Source of the DNA: an uncultured Oscillospiraceae bacterium | GTDB taxonomy: Bacteria > Bacillota > Clostridia > Oscillospirales > Oscillospiraceae | Assembly: GCA_944385305.1 (NCBI GenBank) | Contig: CALWWS010000146.1 | Span: forward strand, 1-8,133 | Length of the DNA stretch: 8,133 nt | Reading direction: 5' to 3' | In this document: piece after piece, positions 1 through 6,514 of the stretch | Position numbering within the stretch: position 1 is the stretch's first letter | Layout of the letters: the number at the start of each line of letters is the position of its first letter | Program-made: the position numbers and the translations under genes | The notes under the pieces: generated by a model | What the model was told of the DNA's origin: nothing | Seen by the model: only the letters and a program-made list of their open reading frames with translations | The model's database searches: none

Positions 1-40
1 CCGCACATGCAGGGCCCGTCCGGTGAATAGAGTAGAAACC

Positions 41-50
41 GGAAGGGGGG
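41..50 (+). promoter_or_regulatory. Ribosome binding site supporting the TTG start of the SpoVB-like gene
   Basis: GGAAGGGGGG lies 7 nt upstream of the TTG at 58. It is the only strong purine-rich site near the beginning of this frame, so it supports the non-ATG start. No promoter is visible in the 57 bases available, so the transcript may begin outside the window. Confidence 0.7.
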
Positions 51-57
51 CGCCCGC

Positions 58-1626
58 TTGAAAGTCAACCGCTCGTCCATGGTCTACGGCACGCTGGTCC
101 TCACCTGTACCAGCCTGGTGTCCCAGGGCCTGGGCTTTGTCTACCGCATCGCACTATCCCGGCTCATCGGCGCGGCGGTCATAGGGCGCTATCAGCTCCT
201 CATGCCGGTGTTCTCGGTCATCCTCTCCATCACCGCCGTGGGGCTCACGGTGGCGGTGTCCAACCTGTCCTCCGAGTATCACGCCCGGGAGAACCCCAGG
301 GCGGTGGCCCAGGTGCTCCGCCGCTGCCTGATTTTCTTCCTGATCCTCTTTGCCCTGGTGGCGGCGGTGGTCATTCCGCTCTACGACCCCATCTCGGTGG
401 CGCTGCTGGGGGATGCCCGCACCCAGCTGGGCCTGCTGCTCCTGCTGCCCTGCATCCTCCTCACTGGGGTGGAGAACCTCCACAAACACTTCTTTTACGG
501 CACCGGGGCCATCCGGCCCCCCGCCGCAGTGGAGCTGTGCGAGCAGTTCATCCGCACCGGGGCGGTGCTGGGGCTGCTGGTGTGCTTCCTGCCCCAGAAC
601 CCGGAGCGGACCGTGGGGCTCATTGTCCTGGGCATGATCCTCTGTGAGATCTTCTCCGCCGCCGCCCTGGCCCTGCTCTACCGGCGGTATATGGGCCGGG
701 CCGACGGGCTGTCCGGCCGCCCCCTGGACGGGCGGCAGCTGAACCGGCGGGTGGCGGCCATCGCCCTGCCCATCGCCCTGACCTCTCTGCTGGGCAACCT
801 GATGGGCTCGGCCAACGCGGTGCTCATCCCCCAGCGTCTGGTTGCCGCCGGGGCCCCGGTGGAGGAGGCCATGAGTGCCTTCGGCGTGCTGTGCGGCATG
901 ACGGTGCCCATGCTGTGCCTGCCCACCGCCTTCATCGGGGCCCTGGGGTTGGTGCTGGTGCCACGGCTGGCGGAGAGCACTGCCCTGGGGCGGCAGCGGG
1001 AGGTGCAGCGCCGGGTGGGCAAGGCCATGCTGGCCACCTCGGTGATTGTCATGCCCTCCATCGCCCTGCTGGCCGTGCTGGGCCCCACGGTGGGGCCCTG
1101 GCTGTTCCGGGAGCCCTCTGTAGGGGATTACATTCTCCCCCTGTCCGCCGGGGTGCTGCTCTCCTGCTACCAGTCGGTGCTCTCCGGCGCCCTCAACGGG
1201 ATTGGGAAGCAGGCCACCGCCGCCCGCAACGCCATCCTGTGCGGCGGGGTGCAGCTGGGGTGTACCTTCTTCCTCATGGGTATCCCGGGAGTGGGGCTGG
1301 GGGGCTATGTGGCCGGCTTTGTGGTGAGCGCCGGGCTGGGGGTGTTTCTCAACTGGGTGCCCATCCGGCGAGCCACCGGCCTGCGGCTCCAGCTCTACCA
1401 GTGGTGCACCGCCCCCGCCCTGGCCGCCCTGCTTACCGCCCTGACGGTCAACCTGCTCTTCCAGGTGCTGCTGGGGGCCGGGCTGGACGGACGGGCGGCT
1501 GCCGTGGCGTGCATTCTCTTCGGCCTGACCCTCTATCTGGCCGCCCTGTCCGCCCAGGGGGTGCGCCTGCGCCCCCTGTTCTCCCTGGGGACATCCGCAA
1601 AAAAAGGGAGCGGCATCTCTTCCTAG
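58..1626 (+). CDS. SpoVB/MATE-like polysaccharide or lipid-linked precursor flippase
   Basis: This 522-aa polytopic membrane protein belongs to the MATE/MOP flippase superfamily, in the group called stage V sporulation protein B or polysaccharide biosynthesis protein. Family members flip lipid-linked oligosaccharide or peptidoglycan precursors across the cytoplasmic membrane; SpoVB is needed for spore cortex formation. The N-terminal stretch (about residues 28-70, containing RLIGAAVIGRYQLLMPVFS followed by an AVGLTVAVSNLSSEYHAR segment) matches the family pattern of a first helix, an IG-x-YQ turn, and a second helix ending in VAVS-x-L. The segment near residues 375-400 (SGALNGIGKQATAARNA) also fits the family. 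Many hydrophobic helices run to about residue 505, consistent with 12-14 membrane segments, and the length is normal. The start is TTG, chosen because GGAAGGGGGG precedes it by 7 nt. The gene is convergent with the LtaS-like gene, leaving 19 bp between the stops. A MurJ/Wzx-type flippase with a vegetative role is the main alternative; the sequence alone does not separate these. Confidence 0.88.
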   Translation: MKVNRSSMVYGTLVLTCTSLVSQGLGFVYRIALSRLIGAAVIGRYQLLMPVFSVILSITAVGLTVAVSNLSSEYHARENPRAVAQVLRRCLIFFLILFALVAAVVIPLYDPISVALLGDARTQLGLLLLLPCILLTGVENLHKHFFYGTGAIRPPAAVELCEQFIRTGAVLGLLVCFLPQNPERTVGLIVLGMILCEIFSAAALALLYRRYMGRADGLSGRPLDGRQLNRRVAAIALPIALTSLLGNLMGSANAVLIPQRLVAAGAPVEEAMSAFGVLCGMTVPMLCLPTAFIGALGLVLVPRLAESTALGRQREVQRRVGKAMLATSVIVMPSIALLAVLGPTVGPWLFREPSVGDYILPLSAGVLLSCYQSVLSGALNGIGKQATAARNAILCGGVQLGCTFFLMGIPGVGLGGYVAGFVVSAGLGVFLNWVPIRRATGLRLQLYQWCTAPALAALLTALTVNLLFQVLLGAGLDGRAAAVACILFGLTLYLAALSAQGVRLRPLFSLGTSAKKGSGISS

Positions 1627-1640
1627 ATGCCGCCCCTTTC
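1599..1640 (-). terminator. Intrinsic terminator of the LtaS-like gene, inside the flippase coding end
   Basis: The arms 1603-1618 and 1625-1640 form a stem (9 bp GCGGCATCT/AGATGCCGC, then about 6 bp, interrupted by one bulged base at 1609) with a 6-nt loop at 1619-1624. Read on the minus strand, the hairpin begins 5 nt after the stop codon at 1646 and is followed by seven T residues (1605-1599), a classic Rho-independent terminator. Read on the plus strand it is followed by CGCCGCTACC without a T run, so it should serve the plus-strand gene poorly. The minus-strand T run and most of the left arm are codons of the flippase C-terminus. Confidence 0.85.
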
Positions 1641-1645
1641 CGCCG

Positions 1646-3505
1646 CTACCCGTTCAGCTGGAAAAAACGCTCAATTCGATTGCCTGCATCAAAGGTATTG
1701 TTGTACTGCATGATCCGGTACTGCTCCGCCGCCTGGGCCGCCTGGCCGGCGAGCTTGGCGTTCTCCCCGTACCAGTTCCCCTCCCCGTCCCGGTAGCCCA
1801 CCGTGTTTACCACCGGCAGCTGCGCCCAGATGTCCTGGAGGAACTGCTGATAGCCCGTCATGGGAAGGTTGGCCGTCTCCGCCAGCAGTCCGGAGAGGTA
1901 GTTGAGGGAAAGCTCCACCCCCTGCTCCTCGGGGATGTCGTAGTTGGCCCAGATAAGGAAGGGCACCATCTGCTTCTTTTGGGCCAGCTGCGGGTCGGGG
2001 CTGCTGCCCAGCACGGTAGTATAGAAATTGGTAGCCACCTGGGGCTGATGGTCGCCGAACATCAGGATCATGGTGGGCTCCTCTACCTGCTGGAAGTAGG
2101 TGATGAGGTACTCCAGGGCCTTGTCGCTCTGGTAAATCAGGGAGAGGTACTGATCCACCGTGGAGAACTTGCCTTCCAGCGCCCCGGTGAGCCACACTTC
2201 CCGGTCCAGGCCCTGCCAGGACATATTGTAGGCGCTGTGGTTCTGCATGGTAACATTGAAGACAAACAGCTTCTCTCCCGGCTGCTTCTCCTCGTAGAGG
2301 CGCACCAGGTTTTCATAGTTGCACTGGTCTGTGATATAGCCCGTGCGGGAGTCTCCCCGCATATAGGTTTTATTCTGGAAATCCTGCTGGAAGTACACCT
2401 CGTCAAAGCCAAAGCTGTTATATACCGCCACCCGGTTCCAGCCCGAGGAATAGTAGGGGTGGGCAGCCACACAGCGGTAGCCCAGCGTCTTCATCTGCCC
2501 CACCAGGCTGGGGTCCCCATCCCGGACATACATCTGGTAGGGCACCGTGCCCGCGGGCTGAAAGGCGGTGGTGTTGCCGGTGAGAAACTCGTACTCCGAG
2601 TTGGCGGTGGTGCCGCCGAACACCGAGGAATAGGCATAGCCCTTCACCGTATTCTCCGTCAGGGAGCGGAAAAAGGGCATGGCGTCCTGGTTGGTCTCCA
2701 CTCCGGGGAGCACCGACAGATCGGAGAAGGACTCGTTCATAATCACAATGAGGTTGACCGGCTGCTCTCCCGCCGCCGCCCCGTCGGAGTATTCCCCGGC
2801 GATGGCCGCCGCGGCCTGCTCACTGTACCCCTCCGGCTCCTCCACATGCATGTACTTCAGGCACACGGTGAAGTTGAGAAACAGCCCGTTGCCCCGGGTA
2901 GTCCACATGGAGGGCTCAATGTTGGCCCAGGTGAGAAAGCCCGTGCCGAAGAACACCCACAAAAACACCCCGGCGGCGGCCGCCGTGGGGAGAAACCGCT
3001 TCCAGGAAAATTTGTGCCGCGCCTCCCGGGGCAGGGTGTACACCAGCAGAATACAGGCCAGCACGATAATCAGGGTGACAACCTGGCTGGCATCCGGGGT
3101 GTAGTCGTAATTCCCCGCTACATTGGCCGCCGTGCGCAGGGTGAGAAAGTCGCTGGGAAAGAGAGTGCGCCCCCGGAAGAAGATCAGGTAGTGGTTGGCG
3201 CAGCCCAGGCCCCAGGCGATGCCCAGCCCCCATTTGATGGCCGAGGTGCGCCGCCGGAAGAGAAAATAAAAAAGCAGCTCCAACAGGTAGTACCAGACCA
3301 GATTCAGGCCAATCTGGAGGGGGGAGAAGTCCGTCCAGGGGTTATTGTAGTTGAGGGTCTCCACCAGGGTCAGGGAGAGCAGGGGGGCGAGTACCATCAA
3401 AATCCGGGTGACCCAGGCCGCCTGTCTCTCCGACAGGGGGAGCCTGGGGTAGTGCAGCCTGCGCCTGCCCGCTGCGTGCGCAGGGGAAGAAATACTGTTG
3501 TGCAT
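1646..3505 (-). CDS. LtaS-like lipoteichoic acid synthase family membrane sulfatase
   Basis: This 619-aa protein has an N-terminal block of about five membrane helices (near residues 31-50, 63-85, 92-110, 141-158 and 172-195), then a long extracellular alkaline-phosphatase/sulfatase-superfamily domain (about 248-550). LtaS enzymes polymerise glycerol phosphate from phosphatidylglycerol onto a glycolipid anchor on the outer membrane face. Expected catalytic positions are visible: metal-ligand E258 in IVIMNESFSD; the likely nucleophile T300 in GGTTANSEYEFLTG (T300 rather than T299 from its spacing to E304); H423 in MQNHSAYN; and D485-H486 in MFGDHQPQ. After the domain, a tail of about 65 residues is predicted helical and Ala/Gln-rich. 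The ATG at 3505 was chosen because the hydrophobic N-terminus begins soon after it and GAGG lies about 10 nt upstream. The gene appears monocistronic, with its own promoter and terminator. Related phosphoglycerol transferases of the same fold are the main alternative. Confidence 0.9.
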   Translation of the reverse strand: MHNSISSPAHAAGRRRLHYPRLPLSERQAAWVTRILMVLAPLLSLTLVETLNYNNPWTDFSPLQIGLNLVWYYLLELLFYFLFRRRTSAIKWGLGIAWGLGCANHYLIFFRGRTLFPSDFLTLRTAANVAGNYDYTPDASQVVTLIIVLACILLVYTLPREARHKFSWKRFLPTAAAAGVFLWVFFGTGFLTWANIEPSMWTTRGNGLFLNFTVCLKYMHVEEPEGYSEQAAAAIAGEYSDGAAAGEQPVNLIVIMNESFSDLSVLPGVETNQDAMPFFRSLTENTVKGYAYSSVFGGTTANSEYEFLTGNTTAFQPAGTVPYQMYVRDGDPSLVGQMKTLGYRCVAAHPYYSSGWNRVAVYNSFGFDEVYFQQDFQNKTYMRGDSRTGYITDQCNYENLVRLYEEKQPGEKLFVFNVTMQNHSAYNMSWQGLDREVWLTGALEGKFSTVDQYLSLIYQSDKALEYLITYFQQVEEPTMILMFGDHQPQVATNFYTTVLGSSPDPQLAQKKQMVPFLIWANYDIPEEQGVELSLNYLSGLLAETANLPMTGYQQFLQDIWAQLPVVNTVGYRDGEGNWYGENAKLAGQAAQAAEQYRIMQYNNTFDAGNRIERFFQLNG

Positions 3506-3509
3506 AGCC

Positions 3510-3535
3510 GAAAACCTCGCTGTTTACTGGTTTTC
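3510..3535 (-). promoter_or_regulatory. Leader hairpin covering part of the LtaS ribosome binding site
   Basis: On the minus strand, GAAAACC (3535-3529) can pair with GGTTTTC (3516-3510) across a 12-nt loop. The right arm includes the GG of the only Shine-Dalgarno-like GAGG (3518-3515) before the ATG at 3505. The stem has just three G-C pairs, so it is weak and may be chance. Confidence 0.3.
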
Positions 3536-3551
3536 CTTTTGATTCTGCTGC

Positions 3552-3581
3552 ATTATAGCACAGCAAGCCCGAAAACGCCAA
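3552..3581 (-). promoter_or_regulatory. Sigma-A type promoter of the LtaS-like gene
   Basis: Read on the minus strand, the -10 box is a perfect TATAAT (3557-3552) preceded by TGC (3560-3558), an extended -10. The best -35 is TTGGCG (3581-3576, 4 of 6 consensus bases) at an 18-nt spacing. Transcription would begin about 40 nt before the ATG at 3505. The -35 box is formed from the centre and inner right arm of the palindrome at 3565-3596. Confidence 0.75.
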
Positions 3582-3596
3582 GGCGTTTTCGGGCTT
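3565..3596 (-). terminator. 32-bp near-perfect palindrome, possible terminator of the ABC operon
   Basis: The arms AAGCCCGAAAACGCC (3565-3579) and GGCGTTTTCGGGCTT (3582-3596) are perfect 15-bp inverted repeats around a 2-bp centre. It begins 23 nt after the ABC ATPase stop codon, the place expected for that operon's terminator. However, on the minus strand it is followed by GCTGTGC, not a T run, so it is not a canonical intrinsic terminator. It also overlaps the -35 box of the LtaS promoter, so it could instead be an operator. The strand is given as that of the operon upstream of it. Confidence 0.5.
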
Positions 3597-3619
3597 CTTC
3601 ATAGAATCTTCACAGCTTT

Positions 3620-4201
3620 TTAAGCTTCTTTCAGGTTGAGGGGCGGGCCCTTCAGCTCCACCACCCGGTCGCACTGATCCAGCAGTTCCCGCTCGTGGGC
3701 GCACAGGATCACCGGCACATCCAGAGCCCGAATCCGCTCCAGCATACGGGCCGCCCGGGGAAGATCCACTCCGGCAAAGGGCTCGTCCAGCAAAAACAGC
3801 TCCCCGCCGCAGGCCAGGCACCGGGCCAGGGACAGCCGCCGCCCCATGCCGCCCGAGAGAGCGACGGGATACCGCCCCTCCTCCCCCGTCAGCTCCGCCA
3901 GCTCCAGCCATACCGCCGCCTCGCCCCGTCGGCCCCGGGGAAGCACGTCGGCAATGTACTGCTCCACCGTGCGCCAGGGCAGAAGCCGGTTCTCCTGAAA
4001 GAGCATACACGCCCGCCCCGGAGTGTGCACCCGCCCGGCCTGGGGGGACTCCAGCCCGGCCAGCACCCGCAGCAGGGTGGTCTTGCCGCAGCCCGAGGGG
4101 CCGGACAGGGCGGTGATCCCCGTCCCGGGGAGCTCCAGGGAAAAGCGGTCCAAAACCCGTTTTTCTCCATAACTCAACGTAATATTTTCGCAGAATATCA
4201 C
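3620..4201 (-). CDS. NitT/TauT-type ABC importer ATP-binding protein, compact form
   Basis: This is a 193-aa nucleotide-binding subunit that hydrolyses ATP to drive the adjacent permease. All key motifs are present in order: Walker [10 protein letters not shown] (residues 34-42), Q-loop Q69 in [10 protein letters not shown] (the nitrate/taurine/sulfonate-type wording), signature LSGGM (115-119, with Met in place of the usual Gln), Walker B LFLLDEP (135-141), D-loop near 144-146 and switch His H169 in CAHERE. The family usually has about 240-260 residues; the shortfall is mainly after the switch His, with little C-terminal extension, and the linker between the Q-loop and the signature is also short. 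The GTG start at 4201 was chosen because GGGGGGAG sits 5 nt before it and the protein then begins directly at the first beta strand. A longer in-frame opening to 4474 exists but only repeats permease DNA in another frame. The start overlaps the permease stop by 4 bp (GTGA), suggesting translational coupling. Confidence 0.88.
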   Translation of the reverse strand: MIFCENITLSYGEKRVLDRFSLELPGTGITALSGPSGCGKTTLLRVLAGLESPQAGRVHTPGRACMLFQENRLLPWRTVEQYIADVLPRGRRGEAAVWLELAELTGEEGRYPVALSGGMGRRLSLARCLACGGELFLLDEPFAGVDLPRAARMLERIRALDVPVILCAHERELLDQCDRVVELKGPPLNLKEA

Positions 4202-4974
4202 GTTTTCTCCCCCCTTCCCAGCCGCCGGAGGAGGAAGCCCAGGGCGTACTCCACCAAAAAGCTGAGCACAATGACCACCAGGGTCCAGGCAAAGAGGGCG
4301 TCGGTCTCCAGGGTAATCTTGGCCCCGTAGAGCCGGGCGCCGATGGCCAACCGGGGCTGGCAGAGCACCTCCGCCGCCACCCCCGCCTTCCAGGCCAGGC
4401 CCAGAGCGGTGCTGCACCCGCTGGCAAAGTAGGGCAGCACCGACGGGAGGTACACCAGCCCCAGCAGCTTCCACCGGGAGAAGCGGTACATCCCCGCCGC
4501 CTCCAGCAGCTTGGGGTCGGTCTGGTCAATCCCCTTCCTCACATTGCCCCACAGCACAGGCAGCACCATCAGCCCGGCGATGATGGCGGGCACCCGCCCG
4601 GTGGGGGCCCACAGCAGCACCAGTACAATGAAGGAGGCCACCGGCGTGGCCCGCACCACCTTCACCGCCGGAGACAAAATCCAGTCCGCCGCCGGCCAGG
4701 CTGCGGCCAGGGCGGCCCCCAGGGTGCCCGCCGCCGCCCCCACGGCAAAGCCGGCGAAGATCCGCCCCAGGCTGGCCAGGGCGGTGAGCCAGAAGCCGCC
4801 GGTGCCCGCCAAAGCGGCCAGGCGTACCGCCACGGCGGCGGGGCCGGGGAGGAGCAGGGGCGAGTCCACCACAAGGGCCGCAAGCTGCCAAGCCCCCAGC
4901 CAGACGGCCAGGGGCAGGGCAATTTTCAGCGGCTTTTTCCCCCGGAATTCAGGGGATGTAGTAGAAGGCGTCAT
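4198..4974 (-). CDS. NitT/TauT-type ABC importer permease
   Basis: This 258-aa inner-membrane subunit has the binding-protein-dependent transport (BPD_transp_1) fold with about six helices (near residues 16-36, 65-92, 108-125, 127-145, 180-200 and 226-250). [15 protein letters not shown] (108-122) is a family-typical helix. The cytoplasmic coupling (EAA) loop is clear at about 150-181, with [19 protein letters not shown], and docks with the ATPase. Length is normal for SsuC/TauC-like permeases. The ATG at 4974 was chosen over upstream Met codons because GGAGGG (4990-4985) lies 10 nt before it and because longer versions would add a non-membrane segment that is only lipoprotein-gene DNA in another frame. 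It overlaps the end of the lipoprotein gene by 26 bp and the ATPase start by 4 bp, so the three genes are an operon. The substrate cannot be read from the permease. Confidence 0.88.
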   Translation of the reverse strand: MTPSTTSPEFRGKKPLKIALPLAVWLGAWQLAALVVDSPLLLPGPAAVAVRLAALAGTGGFWLTALASLGRIFAGFAVGAAAGTLGAALAAAWPAADWILSPAVKVVRATPVASFIVLVLLWAPTGRVPAIIAGLMVLPVLWGNVRKGIDQTDPKLLEAAGMYRFSRWKLLGLVYLPSVLPYFASGCSTALGLAWKAGVAAEVLCQPRLAIGARLYGAKITLETDALFAWTLVVIVLSFLVEYALGFLLRRLGRGEKT

Positions 4975-6004
4975 CGGGGATGGACCCTCCGATCGAAGTG
5001 GGGTCGGCGTCGTAGAGCACCCAGTAGTAGTCCGAGATACCCTTGAGATCCAGCCCATCCACATACACCAGGTTGGCCTGGGGGATGGCAGCCTGGGCGA
5101 TGGCGGCGCTGGGGGTAATGCCGTACTGGGCGATGAGCTCTGCCCCCTGCTGGGGATTCTCCGTCACATAGGCGATGGAGGCGCTGTATTCAGCCAGGAT
5201 CTCGTCCACCAGACCGGGATTCTCCTCCAGCCACTGGGTACGGGCCACCAGGCAGCCCATGGTAAAGGTGCCCGCCGCACCCGCTTCCTTCCAGGCGTCA
5301 TTCAGATCCAAAGCGTCCCGCACATTCTCATTTTGCATCATCACGCTGGTGGCGGCGGGAACGGGCAGCATGGCCAAATCAACCTCTCCCGCGGCCATCA
5401 GGGCGGTGAGCTCGTCGCTGGCCTTCCACTCCACCGTCACATCCACCCCGGGGGTGAGGCCGTTCTGCCTCAGCAGATAATTGAGCACATACTCGGGGTT
5501 GGCACCCTGCCCGGTGGCGTAGAGGGTCTTTCCCTTCAGGTCGGCCAGGGAGTGGACGCTCTGGCCGTTCTCCAGGATGTGGAGCACACCCAGGGTGTTC
5601 AGCGCCAGCAGCTTCACGCCCCCCTCGGTCTTGTGGTAGAGCACGGAGGCCAGGTTGGTTGGCACGGCGGCCACGTCCAGCTCGCCTTTGATAAGGGCGG
5701 GGGCGATCTCATTGGCCGGGTCGGAGGCCAGGGTGACCTCATACTCCACGGCGGTGGTTCCGGCATCGTTGTCCGCCAGCAGCTTGGCCGCCCCCATGCC
5801 GGTAGGGCCCTTGAGCAGACCCAGGCGCACCTGGGTCCGGGTATCCGTCTCGGGGGTCTGCTCCGGGGTGGGTGTGGGGGTGCTTACCGGCTGGGAGGGG
5901 CTGGGCACCGGGGTATCCTCCGCGCCCTGCCTGGGGGTACACCCCGCCAGGGCCAAAATCAGCGCCGCCCCCAGGGCCAGCGCAATCCAGCGATTGGTTT
6001 TCAT
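4949..6004 (-). CDS. NitT/TauT-type ABC importer substrate-binding lipoprotein
   Basis: This 351-aa secreted lipoprotein should capture the substrate outside the cell and deliver it to the permease. It begins MKTNRW, followed by a hydrophobic core and lipobox LAGC, so C22 is the lipidated cysteine. A Pro/Thr-rich tether (about 23-57) leads to the binding domain, starting RLGLLKGPTG (60-69). The domain looks like a type II periplasmic-binding fold of the NMT1/SsuA-like group: a region with ALIKGELDVAAVPTNLASVL, a segment LADLKGKTLYATGQG and a later MAAGEVDLAMLPVPAA, the typical repeat of 'low-affinity probe' strands in each lobe. The ATG at 6004 was chosen over the upstream Met at 6076 because AAGGAGAGG lies about 9 nt before it and the signal peptide begins there. 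It is the first gene of the operon, with promoter and dyad upstream. Possible substrates in this family include sulfonates, nitrate, thiamine precursors and others; none is favoured by the sequence. Confidence 0.87.
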   Translation of the reverse strand: MKTNRWIALALGAALILALAGCTPRQGAEDTPVPSPSQPVSTPTPTPEQTPETDTRTQVRLGLLKGPTGMGAAKLLADNDAGTTAVEYEVTLASDPANEIAPALIKGELDVAAVPTNLASVLYHKTEGGVKLLALNTLGVLHILENGQSVHSLADLKGKTLYATGQGANPEYVLNYLLRQNGLTPGVDVTVEWKASDELTALMAAGEVDLAMLPVPAATSVMMQNENVRDALDLNDAWKEAGAAGTFTMGCLVARTQWLEENPGLVDEILAEYSASIAYVTENPQQGAELIAQYGITPSAAIAQAAIPQANLVYVDGLDLKGISDYYWVLYDADPTSIGGSIPDDAFYYIP

Positions 6005-6034
6005 GGTCTGATCCTCTCCTTCCGCGGGGATAAT

Positions 6035-6051
6035 ATGGTCTAGTCTACCAT
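6035..6051. promoter_or_regulatory. Dyad ATGGT-N7-ACCAT over the importer -10 box, candidate operator
   Basis: ATGGTCTAGTCTACCAT has 5-bp inverted arms (6035-6039 and 6047-6051) around a 7-bp centre, and it covers the -10 box of the importer promoter. The TGGT...ACCA arms recall the operators of GntR-family repressors, but the spacing does not match any single consensus that I can name with confidence. A bound repressor here would block polymerase. Confidence 0.4.
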
Positions 6052-6069
6052 GCGCCGTGCAAAAGTCAA
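6042..6069 (-). promoter_or_regulatory. Sigma-A type promoter of the ABC importer operon
   Basis: On the minus strand, -35 TTGACT (6069-6064, 5 of 6 consensus bases) is followed after 16 nt by TAGACT (6047-6042, 4 of 6), preceded by TGG, giving an extended -10. The predicted start leaves a leader of only about 30 nt before the ATG at 6004, too short for a riboswitch. Confidence 0.65.
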
Positions 6070-6150
6070 CGGGCATTTTCTCCGGTTTTCCGCCGAAAGG
6101 GGGGACGCCGCCCCGCCCTCCGGCATAGAATGGGGCTGAAACAGAGTAAA

Positions 6151-6156
6151 AGGAGG
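6151..6156 (+). promoter_or_regulatory. Ribosome binding site deciding the start of the 105-aa protein
   Basis: A perfect AGGAGG lies 9 nt upstream of the ATG at 6166. It selects this ATG over an earlier in-frame ATG at 6130 and a later one at 6304, neither of which has a well-placed site. Confidence 0.7.
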
Positions 6157-6165
6157 TTTCCCCGT

Positions 6166-6483
6166 ATGGCCAGTTGTTCTTCCCACTCCGGCCGCGGCCA
6201 GGATCGCGTCCGGGGAGACGCCGTCCTCGCCCAGGGGTACAGGGCGGCCCAGCGTCTCATAGCCGGTGCGCTTCCCACAGATCGTCCCACAGGTCAGGAG
6301 CCCATGCGCCGCTACACTCACCCCATCCCCTGCCCCGCTGTGCGCACCTTTCCCGCGGACGCCCAGGCCTGTCTGGAGCAGATCGCCCAGCTGCTCACCA
6401 CGCAAAACCAGCTTCTGGTAGATATTCTGGGAGCGGTCAACTCCCTCACCGCCGCCTCTCTCAGCGCCCAGCGCCGGCCCTAG
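6166..6483 (+). CDS. Unrecognised 105-aa protein with a C-terminal amphipathic helix
   Basis: I do not recognise this gene with certainty. It has a textbook ribosome binding site, and its C-terminal half keeps the GC-rich third positions of its neighbours. The first half (residues 1-45) is polar, Ser/Arg-rich and probably disordered. After a Pro-rich stretch around 52-60, residues about 66-99 form a likely amphipathic helix (ADAQACLEQIAQLL followed by NQLLVDILGAVNSLTAASL), with heptad-like Leu/Ile/Val spacing suited to self-association. Four Cys residues are not arranged as an obvious metal site (C4, C63 and C76 are the ones I place confidently). There is no signal peptide or membrane helix. 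Divergent from the importer operon and upstream of the LCP gene, which has its own promoter; no terminator is visible after it. An antisense reading over 6040-6540 exists but lacks a protein-like composition. Short proteins ending in a 'LLVDLLGAVNALTA'-like helix seem familiar from gut Clostridia, but that is memory, not a verified match. Confidence 0.55.
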   Translation: MASCSSHSGRGQDRVRGDAVLAQGYRAAQRLIAGALPTDRPTGQEPMRRYTHPIPCPAVRTFPADAQACLEQIAQLLTTQNQLLVDILGAVNSLTAASLSAQRRP

Positions 6484-6514
6484 GGCGCCCGGCCGACGGC
6501 AGTCCCCTCCTGAT

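Noticed and set aside
1..57. Possible end of a preceding gene (frames stopping at 30 or 61) and a CCGGT...ACCGG repeat at 20-42
   Set aside because: Too little sequence to decide which frame, if any, is coding. The repeat has only 5-bp arms around a 13-nt loop and is no better than chance.
1979..3604. A 541-codon plus-strand open frame across the LtaS-like gene
   Set aside because: It is antisense to a gene with catalytic motifs in order. Its product is rich in His, Gly and Gln with no fold or motif, as expected from the complement of GC-rich codons.
4202..4474. N-terminal extension of the ATPase to 4474
   Set aside because: The extra residues are out-of-frame translation of the permease gene, without ATPase similarity. 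The GTG at 4201 has a ribosome binding site and a 4-bp overlap with the permease stop.
4511..6043. A 510-codon plus-strand open frame across the importer genes
   Set aside because: It is antisense to two clear transporter genes and has a low-complexity, His/Gly-rich product without family motifs.
6103..6131. TAGAAT (6126-6131) as the -10 of a promoter for the 105-aa gene, or as part of a sporulation-sigma site
   Set aside because: The -10 is good but no acceptable -35 lies at the right distance (GGACGC), and the match to sporulation sigma-factor sites is partial. The promoter stays undetermined.
6005..6165. Riboswitch in the importer leader
   Set aside because: The predicted transcript leader is about 30 nt, too short for any known riboswitch, and I see no conserved core such as that of the TPP element.
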